Source: Gemmatimonadota bacterium (GTDB lineage Bacteria; Gemmatimonadota; Gemmatimonadetes; Gemmatimonadales; GWC2-71-9). From it: a DNA stretch of 39,850 nt. This document shows, in pieces, positions 33,431-39,850 of the stretch. A program made the position numbers and the translations under genes. The DNA lies in the NCBI GenBank assembly GCA_003221895.1, contig QHUJ01000123.1, forward strand, positions 1 to 39,850, read 5' to 3'. Position 1 is the stretch's first letter. Every line of letters starts with the position of its first letter. A model generated the notes under the pieces. That model saw only the letters and a list, made by a program, of their open reading frames with translations, was not told where the DNA came from and made no database searches.

Positions 33431-35964
33431 GCGTCGAGCGCCTGGTGGCGGCCGCGCGAACCCTGATGCAGGACGAGATCGCCGCGGCCCACGGGCGCGA
33501 GGTGTCGTTCGTGGTGCGCGCCGACGCCAACGGCACGCTCGCGGACGCACGCGTCGTGGCACGGGGCACGATCGACGCGGTGCTCGCGCTTCCCGGGGTC
33601 GCCACGCGCGGCGAGATGTTGCTCCACAACCATCCCAGCGGCTTCCTCGAGCCCTCCGGCGCAGATCTCCACGTCGCGGCGCGGCTGCATGACGAAGGGG
33701 TTGGCTTTGGTATAGTCGACAACGCCGTGAACGCGTTGTACGTGGTAGTCGAATGTCCGCGCGCGCGCACGCTCACCCGGCTCGATTCCCTGGATGTCGC
33801 GAACCTCCTCACCGAGTCTGGTCCTGTCGCCCGGGTCCTCGGGTCGACGGCGTTCGAAGATCGTCCGGGGCAGCGCGACATGGCGGCCTACATCGCCGAC
33901 ACCTACAACGACGGCGGGATTGCGCTGCTCGAGGCGGGCACGGGGGTCGGCAAGTCGTTCGCCTATCTCGTCCCGGCGCTCGAATGGGCGCGCGTGAACG
34001 GCGAGCGCACGATCGTCTCGACGAACACGATCAATCTGCAGGAGCAGCTCGTCGGTAAGGACCTGCCGATTCTCGCGCGCGCCTTCTCCAGCGGCGAGCG
34101 CGCCGTGACCTTCGCGCTGCTCAAGGGATGGCGGAACTATCTCTGTCTCTCACGGCTCGAGCAGGCGCGCGCGGGCCAGGAGTCGCTGTTCGACAACGCG
34201 CGCGCCGCCGAGCTCGAGGCCATCGCAGGCTGGGCCTCCCGAACCGCCGACGGCAGCCTCGCCGATCTGGTGGAAGAGCCGTCGAGCGAAGTCTGGGACG
34301 CGGTGGCGGCCGAGTCGGACCTGTGCACGCGACTCAAATGCCCCCACTTCGATCAGTGCTTTGTGTTCGCGGCGCGACGCCGCGCCGCCGAGGCCGATGT
34401 CGTCGTCGTCAATCACCACCTGCTCGCCTCCGACCTCGCGGTGCGCATCGCGTCCGACAATTGGCAGGAAGCGGCGGTGCTGCCACCCTACCGCCGGCTG
34501 GTGCTCGACGAAGCGCACCATCTCGAGGACGTCGCCGCCCAGCATCTTGGCACCCAGGTCAGCATGATCGGCGTGCAGCGGCTGCTGGGCCGCCTGGAGC
34601 GCAACGGGCGCGGCCTGTTACCCACGCTCGCTCTGGAGCTCGGGACCCGCGATGACCTGCTGGCCTCGGCGAGCCGCGATCTGCTCACGCGCACGGTATT
34701 CGACGCGCTCGTGGCGGCGCGGCGCTGGGCCGATGAGCTGTTCGGCCGATTGGCAAAGCGGCTGGATGCGGAGCAGGGCACGGCGCCCGTGCTGCGATTG
34801 ACCGATGCGTTCTCGAGTGACGGCGTGTGGCGCGAGGGGCTCGATGTCGCCCTCGATAATCTGCTCGTCGCCTTCTCCAAGCTGCGCGACAGTGTCGAGA
34901 CGATCGCCGACCGCCTCTCGATCGACGATCCCGCCGAGATGCGCACGCGATTGATCGGCGAGCTGCGTGGCGTGGTTCGTCGCCTCGACTCGGCTGCGGA
35001 GGGTCTCAAGGCGACGTTGCAGCCTGTCGGGTTCAAGGTGCCTGCCGGTCCCGCGGTCCGCTGGCTGGAACGACGCGGACGCCGTACGCCCAACCTCACG
35101 CTCTCCGCAGTGCCACTCGACCTCGCGCCGGTCCTGAAGGACGCGCTGTTCGATCGCGTGGAGACGGTCGTCCTCACGAGCGCCACGTTGGCCGCCGGCG
35201 GCGAGTTCACATTCCTCGAGGAGCGCCTCGGCCTGTCGCTGCCGCCGTCGCGGGTCGTGGTGCGCGAGGTCCTGCCGTCGCCGTTCGATTTCGGCGCGCA
35301 ATGCGTCTTCGGGATTCCCACCGACATTCCCGAGCCGCGCGACGACGAGTCCGGACATGGAGCCGCGGTGTCGCGCGTGCTGCTCGAGCTGGCGCACGCG
35401 TCCGACGGGGGCATCTTCGCGCTGTTCACGAGCCACGGGGCGCTGCGCCGCACCGCCGACACGATCCGCGGGCAGTTGAGCGGGCGCTGGCCGCTCCTGG
35501 TCCAGGGTGAGGGGCAGCGCGACCAGTTGCTCCGCCGCTTCCGCGATGCCGGCTCCGCGATTCTGCTGGGAACCGATTCGTTCTGGGAAGGCGTCGACGT
35601 CCCGGGCCGCGCCCTGCGGGTATTGATCCTCGCGAAGCTTCCGTTCAAGGTGCCAACCGAACCGCTAACTGCCGCCCGGCTGGAGCGTCTCACGGAGGCG
35701 GGCGTCGATGGCTTCACGCATTACCTCGTGCCGCTCGCCGCGCTCAAGCTGAAACAGGGGTTCGGCCGATTGATTCGCACCAAATCGGATGTGGGCGCGG
35801 TAGTACTCCTGGACCGGCGAGTCGTAACGAAACGGTATGGGATCACGATGCTGGAGGGCCTCCCCCCCGCCACGAGAGCGATCGGCAACTGGCCGGATGT
35901 GCGGCGCGAGCTGGAAGAATTCTTTGCAATGCACAGCATCGGCGTGCCCGCGTCCTCGAGCTAG
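33427..35964 (+). CDS. JAMM-domain/DinG-type XPD-family helicase fusion
   Basis: An 845-residue fusion. Residues 1 to about 130 contain a JAMM (JAB/RadC-like) motif, H67-x-H69-x7-S77-x2-D80 (HNHPSGFLEPSGAD), with E24 as a possible catalytic Glu. The remainder is an XPD/DinG superfamily 2 helicase: Walker A with K176 (GTGVGKSF), DEAH box D361-H364 and four cysteines C240, C300, C305 and C311 placed as in 4Fe-4S XPD/DinG proteins. The C-terminal helicase motifs follow (LTSATLAAGGEFTF, GTDSFWEGVD, QGFGRLIRTKSD). Firmicute DinG carries an exonuclease instead; here a JAMM module takes that place. Expected role: 5'-3' unwinding of structured DNA such as R-loops, with the JAMM domain's activity unknown. 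The GTG overlaps the preceding stop (GTGA). Confidence 0.9.
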   Translation: MSVERLVAAARTLMQDEIAAAHGREVSFVVRADANGTLADARVVARGTIDAVLALPGVATRGEMLLHNHPSGFLEPSGADLHVAARLHDEGVGFGIVDNAVNALYVVVECPRARTLTRLDSLDVANLLTESGPVARVLGSTAFEDRPGQRDMAAYIADTYNDGGIALLEAGTGVGKSFAYLVPALEWARVNGERTIVSTNTINLQEQLVGKDLPILARAFSSGERAVTFALLKGWRNYLCLSRLEQARAGQESLFDNARAAELEAIAGWASRTADGSLADLVEEPSSEVWDAVAAESDLCTRLKCPHFDQCFVFAARRRAAEADVVVVNHHLLASDLAVRIASDNWQEAAVLPPYRRLVLDEAHHLEDVAAQHLGTQVSMIGVQRLLGRLERNGRGLLPTLALELGTRDDLLASASRDLLTRTVFDALVAARRWADELFGRLAKRLDAEQGTAPVLRLTDAFSSDGVWREGLDVALDNLLVAFSKLRDSVETIADRLSIDDPAEMRTRLIGELRGVVRRLDSAAEGLKATLQPVGFKVPAGPAVRWLERRGRRTPNLTLSAVPLDLAPVLKDALFDRVETVVLTSATLAAGGEFTFLEERLGLSLPPSRVVVREVLPSPFDFGAQCVFGIPTDIPEPRDDESGHGAAVSRVLLELAHASDGGIFALFTSHGALRRTADTIRGQLSGRWPLLVQGEGQRDQLLRRFRDAGSAILLGTDSFWEGVDVPGRALRVLILAKLPFKVPTEPLTAARLERLTEAGVDGFTHYLVPLAALKLKQGFGRLIRTKSDVGAVVLLDRRVVTKRYGITMLEGLPPATRAIGNWPDVRRELEEFFAMHSIGVPASSS

Positions 35965-35969
35965 ATTTG
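35962..35969 (+). promoter_or_regulatory. Candidate -10/-7 element before the ABM-like gene
   Basis: TAGATTTG lies at the end of the dinG-like gene (the TAG is its stop codon). It matches the Bacteroidota TAnnTTTG consensus exactly and stands four bases from the GTG at 35974. It may start a leaderless transcript, but the stop codon supplies three of the eight bases, so chance is a fair alternative. Confidence 0.3.
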
Positions 35970-35973
35970 TGGG

Positions 35974-36288
35974 GTGTACTGGATCGTATGGTCGTATGAC
36001 GTGAAGCTCGCGCATGAGAGAGCGTTCGAGCGGGCGTACGGTCCCGACGGCGATTGGGTCAGGCTGTTCCAGCGCGCGCCAGGATTCGCGGGGACCGAGC
36101 TACGGCACGGGACGGATAGCGCCTCCCACTATCTCACCATCGACCGCTGGCGCACGCGCGAGGATTATTATCGATTCAAGGACGCGTTCCGCGCTGAATA
36201 CGAGGCGCTCGACGCGCGCTGCGTCGGGCTGACCGAGTCGGAGCACAAGCTCGGCGATTTCGAAACGACGGCACAGGAGCAGCAGTGA
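35974..36288 (+). CDS. Small ABM/dimeric alpha-beta barrel-like protein
   Basis: A 104-residue protein with the layout of antibiotic biosynthesis monooxygenase-like (ABM) dimeric alpha/beta barrels: a first strand (YWIVWSYDV), helix (RAFERAYGPDGDWVRLFQRA), GFAGTELRHG, a strand ending HYLTIDRWRT, and a helix (DYYRFKDAFRAEYEALDAR). Such proteins range from heme-degrading and quinol monooxygenases to non-enzymatic ligand binders, and no catalytic residue can be named. The GTG start is nine bases after the helicase stop. It overlaps the aminotransferase gene by GTGA. The substrate is unknown. Confidence 0.78.
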   Translation: MYWIVWSYDVKLAHERAFERAYGPDGDWVRLFQRAPGFAGTELRHGTDSASHYLTIDRWRTREDYYRFKDAFRAEYEALDARCVGLTESEHKLGDFETTAQEQQ

Positions 36289-37454
36289 CGGCATTCAGTA
36301 AGCGGGTCGCACAGCTCCCGACATATCCGATGGCCGAGTTGCCGGCGATCAAGCGGCGGCTGATCGAGCAGGGCGTGGATCTGATCGACGTCGGGGCTGG
36401 GGACGCGGACTTTGCTCCCCCCGACATTGCGGTGAAAGCGCTGACGCGCGCGCTGCAGGATCCGGCGATGAGCCGGTACGCATTCCAGCTCGGCCTCCCC
36501 GCGTTCCGCGAATCGGCGGCCGCGTACATGCAACGCCGCTTCGGCGTGTCGGTCGATCCCTTCAAGGAGCTGCACCCGATTCTCGGCTCCAAGGAAGGCA
36601 TCGCGCATCTGGCGACGGCGGTGCTCGATCCCGGCGATGTCGCGATCGTTCCGGTGCCCGGGTACGCCGTGTACCACGGCGGCACGGTGCTGGCCGATGG
36701 CGAGCCCTACCTCGTCACTCTCACGCCGCGCACCGATTTCCTGCTCGAGCTCGACGAGATCCCGCGTGATGTCCTGAAACGCGCCAAGCTGATCTATTTG
36801 AACTATCCGAACAATCCGACGGCTGCCATCGCGCCGCGCGACTATTTGGAGCGCACGATTGCGGCGTGCCGCGAGTATGATGTCCTGCTCGCGTACGATA
36901 ATCCGTACTGCGAGGTCACGTTCGACGGGTACGTCGCGCCCTCGATTTTCGAGATTCCGGGCGCGATGGACGTCGCGGTCGAGTTCCACTCGCTCTCCAA
37001 AAGTTTTTGCATGACGGGGTGGCGGCTCGGCTGGGCGGTGGGGCGTCCGGACCGGATCGCGGCGCTGGCGCGCGTGAAGAACTACATCGACACCGGCGCG
37101 TTTCTGGCCGTGCAGTCGGCTGGCGCCGAAGTACTGAAACAGGCGGAGCGCCTGGCCGCCGGCTACGTGGCGCAGTTCAAGGAGCGGCGCGACGCGATCC
37201 TTCCCGTGCTGCGCGCGAACGGCTTCGAGGTGGAGACGCCGCGCGCAACGTTGTATCTGTGGGTGCCGCTCCCCGAGGGTCTCGCATCGGCGGCGTTCCA
37301 GAAGCGCGCGCTCGAAGATGTCGGCGTCATCACGCTGCCGGGCAGTGCATTCGGCGCTGGGGCGGAAGGATTCTTCCGCATCGCGCTCACGGTCGCCACG
37401 CCGCGCCTGCTCGAGGCGGCGGAGCGGCTGGGAAAGGTGCTGGCCGCTGTTTGA
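36285..37454 (+). CDS. Class I/II aminotransferase, LL-diaminopimelate aminotransferase-like
   Basis: A 389-residue fold type I PLP enzyme. K239 (SLSKSFCMTGWRLGW) is the Schiff-base lysine, NYPNNPTAA the Asn/Asp-binding region, and AYDNPYCEVTFDGY the Tyr-containing segment. The N-terminus (YPMAELPAIKRRLIEQGVDLID) and the D-x-G-x-G-D-A-D motif are those of DapL, which converts tetrahydrodipicolinate and glutamate directly to LL-diaminopimelate for lysine and murein synthesis. Other DapL-like class I aminotransferases exist, so the assignment is likely but not certain. It starts at GTG in a GTGA overlap and ends 40 bp before the next gene. Confidence 0.85.
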   Translation: MTAFSKRVAQLPTYPMAELPAIKRRLIEQGVDLIDVGAGDADFAPPDIAVKALTRALQDPAMSRYAFQLGLPAFRESAAAYMQRRFGVSVDPFKELHPILGSKEGIAHLATAVLDPGDVAIVPVPGYAVYHGGTVLADGEPYLVTLTPRTDFLLELDEIPRDVLKRAKLIYLNYPNNPTAAIAPRDYLERTIAACREYDVLLAYDNPYCEVTFDGYVAPSIFEIPGAMDVAVEFHSLSKSFCMTGWRLGWAVGRPDRIAALARVKNYIDTGAFLAVQSAGAEVLKQAERLAAGYVAQFKERRDAILPVLRANGFEVETPRATLYLWVPLPEGLASAAFQKRALEDVGVITLPGSAFGAGAEGFFRIALTVATPRLLEAAERLGKVLAAV

Positions 37455-37494
37455 TCGTCCGGTAACGGCGCCTCCGAGTGGTCGCGAGTGGCTC

Positions 37495-38361
37495 ATGGCC
37501 GCGGCGATCCACATCGTCGTCGTGGTTCTGTTTTTCACGGTGTCGTGGGAGGCGCCATGGCGCCACGCCAACTACATCGTCCTGCAGCCGGTGGACAGCG
37601 GCGAATCGCTCGTGTTCGTGCCCGGGACGCGGGAGGCGCGCGCGAAACGGCCTGCGCATCGCGTTTCCGATCATACATCGCGGTCGCCGGCTGCAGCGGC
37701 AGCCGCAGCCGCTGCCTCCGCTCCCACTCCTGCCCCCCCCCCGCCCCCTCCGCCACCGGCGCCTGCGGCGGTGATTGGCTCCACAGCCGCCGCGTCGCTC
37801 ACCCGACGCGATACCGGCGTGACGATGCCGGCCTATGACCCCAACGCCAGTCGAGTGGCGCCGTCGCCGCAAGTGGGTGACGGGCGGTTGTGGGTCAGCG
37901 CCCGCCCGGCACTGCCCGCGGCCGTCGCGTCTGCGCTGTACGGCGACACCGCTGCGCAGCACTCCGCGGCCATCGAGCGGTTGCGCGCGATGGTGGACTC
38001 GTTGAACCAGATCCTCGATCAGGTACAGCGCGAGAAGCAGCGGCCCAAGTGGACCACAGGCGGGACGCCGGAGAATCCGACGTGGGGAATCGATTCGGCG
38101 TACATTCACGTCGCCGGCATCAAGATTCCCACGCCGGCGCTCGCGTTGCTCGGTAATCTGCTGCCGCCCGGGAACTTCGACGAAGAGATGCGCATGCGGC
38201 AGCTCAACTACATGCGCCAGGACATCCTCCAGGCAGCCAATCGCGCGCAGTCGCTCCAGGAATTCAAGCGCTACGTCCACGAGCTTCGGGACCGGCGCCA
38301 GGCCGAGCACGAGGCCGAAGAGCGGCGGCGCGCCCAGGATACGGTCAAAGCGGTCCCCTAA
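37495..38361 (+). CDS. Membrane-anchored Ala/Pro-rich protein of unknown function
   Basis: A 288-residue protein. A single N-terminal hydrophobic helix (AAAIHIVVVVLFFTV) anchors it. An Ala run is followed by an eight-proline stretch encoded partly by ten consecutive C bases (37733-37742), and then by an exported, mostly helical C-terminal domain with a coiled-coil part (IERLRAMVDSLNQILDQVQ). This recalls TonB- or TolA-type linkers, but no TonB C-terminal domain is seen. The start is uncertain: the frame is open from 37318 inside the dapL-like gene with no ATG, GTG or TTG between its stop and 37495, so ATG 37495 is used. No name can be given. Confidence 0.65.
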   Translation: MAAAIHIVVVVLFFTVSWEAPWRHANYIVLQPVDSGESLVFVPGTREARAKRPAHRVSDHTSRSPAAAAAAAAASAPTPAPPPPPPPPAPAAVIGSTAAASLTRRDTGVTMPAYDPNASRVAPSPQVGDGRLWVSARPALPAAVASALYGDTAAQHSAAIERLRAMVDSLNQILDQVQREKQRPKWTTGGTPENPTWGIDSAYIHVAGIKIPTPALALLGNLLPPGNFDEEMRMRQLNYMRQDILQAANRAQSLQEFKRYVHELRDRRQAEHEAEERRRAQDTVKAVP

Positions 38362-39699
38362 GTGCAACGCCGCCGTCTCGTGACCAGCCTCGCCATTCTG
38401 TCGTTCATCACCGCCGGGGCCGGTGCCCAGTCGCTCGACCGCCAGGAGCAGGGCATCCGCACGACCATCGCGACTACGCGCGAGGCACAGATCGGCTACC
38501 TGCAGCGCGTGGTCGACATCCCCAGCAGCACTTTGAATTTCGACGGCGTGCGGAAAGTCGGAGCGGTATTCCGCGCATCACTTGACTCCCTCGGGTTCAC
38601 GACGAGCTGGGTCGCCGTGCCTGACGCCGTCGGTCGAGCAGGGCATCTCGTGGCCGAGCATCGCGGGAAATCGGGCGCCGTTCGTATGCTGCTCATCGGG
38701 CATCTCGACACGGTCGTCGAGCCTGCCGGAGCCAGCTGGGTGCGCCAGGATTCGACGGCGCGCGGCATCGGCGGCGCCGACATGAAGGGCGGGGACGTGG
38801 TCATTCTGTACGCGCTGAAGGCCCTGCAGGCGGCCGGTGCGCTGCGCGAGATGAACATCACGATTGTCTTCACCGGCGACGAGGAGCATCCGGGCGAGCC
38901 GCTCGCCGACGCCCGCCGCGCGCTGATCGAGGCCGCGCAGCGCACTGACGTGGCCCTGGCGTTCGAGGCCGGCAACCGGTCCGACGCGACCGTGGCGCGC
39001 CGGGGCGCCAGCGGGTGGCGGGTCATTGCGTCGGGCCGCCAGGCGCACTCGGCAGGCGTATTCAGTCAGAATGCCGGCTACGGGGCCATCTACGAGCTGG
39101 CCAGGATTCTCGACGCCTTCCGTACCCAGCTCGCCGGCGAGCAGTACCTGACCATGAACGCGGCGACGATCGTGGGTGGGACAGACGTCACGTATGACAC
39201 GGTGGCAATCAGCGGAACGACCGCGAGCAAGCTCAACATCGTGCCGTCACATGCGATCGCCCACGGCGATCTCCGTTTTATCTCCGCCGAGCAGCTCACG
39301 CGCATCCGCGAGCGCATGCGCGCCATCGTGGCACAGCACCTTCCCGGCACCGACGCGACCATCGTCTTTCGTGACGAGTACCCCGCGATGTCCCCGACTC
39401 CGGGGAACGCGCGGCTGCTCGCGGTCTACGATTCCACGAGCAAGGCACTCGGTTACGGCGCCGTCGCGCCGCTCGACCCCGGACGCCGCGGCGCGGGGGA
39501 CATCTCCTTCGTCGCGCCGCTGATCGACGGGCTCGACGGACTCGGCGCGTTGGGCGGGGGGACGCACGCGCCGGAGGAGCACGTCGACCTCGCTACGCTC
39601 ACGATGCAAACTGAGCGGGCGGCGTTGCTCCTGTATCGGCTGGGGCGGCGGCCGGCTTCACAGTTCGTCCGAAAACCCTCCAGCACCAGTCAGAATTGA
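38362..39699 (+). CDS. Exported M20 family metallopeptidase
   Basis: A 445-residue peptidase starting at a GTG directly after the previous stop. The signal peptide (MQRRRLVTSLAILSFITAGAGAQS) implies export. The two-zinc M20 site is intact: H114 and D116 (GHLDTV), bridging D140 (GADMKGG), catalytic E174 and E175 (GDEEHPGE), and H402 (GGTHAPEEHVD). The layout, with the dimerisation insert around 210-320 (RQAHSAGVFSQ, SKLNIVPSHAIAHGDLRF), fits glutamate carboxypeptidase (CPG2)-type M20 enzymes, which remove C-terminal glutamate, but other dipeptidase roles are possible. It is the last gene of the long plus-strand run. Confidence 0.92.
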   Translation: MQRRRLVTSLAILSFITAGAGAQSLDRQEQGIRTTIATTREAQIGYLQRVVDIPSSTLNFDGVRKVGAVFRASLDSLGFTTSWVAVPDAVGRAGHLVAEHRGKSGAVRMLLIGHLDTVVEPAGASWVRQDSTARGIGGADMKGGDVVILYALKALQAAGALREMNITIVFTGDEEHPGEPLADARRALIEAAQRTDVALAFEAGNRSDATVARRGASGWRVIASGRQAHSAGVFSQNAGYGAIYELARILDAFRTQLAGEQYLTMNAATIVGGTDVTYDTVAISGTTASKLNIVPSHAIAHGDLRFISAEQLTRIRERMRAIVAQHLPGTDATIVFRDEYPAMSPTPGNARLLAVYDSTSKALGYGAVAPLDPGRRGAGDISFVAPLIDGLDGLGALGGGTHAPEEHVDLATLTMQTERAALLLYRLGRRPASQFVRKPSSTSQN

Positions 39700-39711
39700 T
39701 GTCGCATTGTT

Positions 39712-39796
39712 CCCGTGGGCTGAAGCCCCGGCTCGGCCACTGCGCGCGCCCTTGAAGGGCGCGTGTCTTCGCCGAGCCGGTCCTTCAGGACACGGG
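39712..39796. repeat. Large imperfect palindrome (REP-like hairpin) after the M20 gene
   Basis: An 85-bp structure 13 bp after the M20 stop. Nested inverted arms pair CCCGTG (39712) with CACGGG (39791), CTGAAG (39720) with CTTCAG (39783), CCGGCTCGGC (39728) with GCCGAGCCGG (39771), and CGCGCCC (39745) with GGGCGCG (39757) around a TTGAA loop. No T-run follows, so it is a poor intrinsic terminator. Long GC-rich hairpins of this kind are typical of REP elements mobilised by RayT transposases. Copies elsewhere in the genome cannot be checked here. Confidence 0.6.
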
Positions 39797-39850
39797 AAAC
39801 GAACTGGCCGAGCGCTCCTCCTAACCTTCGTTGCAATTGGGGCGCCTCTT
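39797..39850. other. Non-coding end of window
   Basis: The last 54 bases hold no recognisable gene, promoter or repeat. They follow the palindrome and probably precede the next gene outside the window. Confidence 0.5.

Noticed and set aside
37495-38361. Membrane-anchored Ala/Pro-rich protein considered as TonB
   Set aside because: It has a TonB-like anchor and proline linker, but no C-terminal TonB domain and no ExbB/ExbD genes nearby.
39712-39796. Hairpin considered as a Rho-independent terminator
   Set aside because: The stem is long and interrupted and is not followed by a T-run, so it is reported as a repeat instead.
1-39850. tRNA, rRNA, CRISPR array, insertion sequence or attachment site
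   Set aside because: I saw no cloverleaf-type sequence, no regularly spaced direct repeats and no transposase gene in the window.

Overview
The window is a gene-dense (almost entirely coding), high-GC bacterial chromosome segment with 31 protein genes, no RNA genes, no insertion sequences and no CRISPR array. Gene content suggests an environmental Gram-negative lineage: lipoboxes, Tat and Sec signals, a predicted outer-membrane beta-barrel, DUF885 and TolB/PHP exported hydrolases, a zinc-ribbon Ser/Thr kinase with an exported tail, and a DUF4159-DUF4175 pair. Together these fit Gemmatimonadota best. That is an inference from gene style, not from a marker phylogeny. No gene-free stretch exceeds about 190 bp.

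Layout. (1) 1-14475, plus strand: the 3' part of an ABC-F ATPase gene, an exported GH20 beta-N-acetylhexosaminidase, then a tightly coupled catabolic run: class III aminotransferase, P5CDH-type aldehyde dehydrogenase, second class III aminotransferase, CoA-transferase A and B, DUF885 peptidase-like enzyme, and a TolB-propeller/CehA-McbA PHP hydrolase. The enzymes suggest oxidation of an amino or diamino acid to a carboxylate that is then activated as a CoA ester. The substrate cannot be read from sequence. (2) 14450-19055: a BsuPI-like lipoprotein (minus), a membrane-anchored Ser/Thr kinase (plus), a beta-barrel protein (minus) and a divergent MerR regulator (plus). (3) 19050-23360, minus strand: pdxJ, a scaffold with Hpt-like motifs (one with His replaced), a UPF0104/flippase-like membrane protein and ispE. 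(4) 23403-24277: a small lipoprotein and methylmalonyl-CoA epimerase. (5) 24315-39699, plus strand: thioredoxin, a PATAN/DUF4388-like protein, RsmI, DUF4159, DUF4175, a TPR protein, a Tat-exported protein of a family often labelled asparagine synthetase B, a JAMM-DinG helicase fusion, an ABM-like protein, an LL-DAP-type aminotransferase, a membrane-anchored Ala/Pro-rich protein and an exported M20 peptidase. The window ends in a large imperfect palindrome.

How it works together. Most neighbours overlap by ATGA or GTGA, so translational coupling is probably the rule, and convergent genes overlap or nearly touch. Several genes that head a transcription unit lack a Shine-Dalgarno sequence and instead carry a TAGNTT-like hexamer 6-8 nt before the start codon, which would make leaderless mRNAs. 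The most unusual proteins are the JAMM-DinG fusion, the Hpt protein with no kinase domain, the kinase with an N-terminal zinc ribbon and exported NTF2-like tail, and the TolB-PHP fusion.
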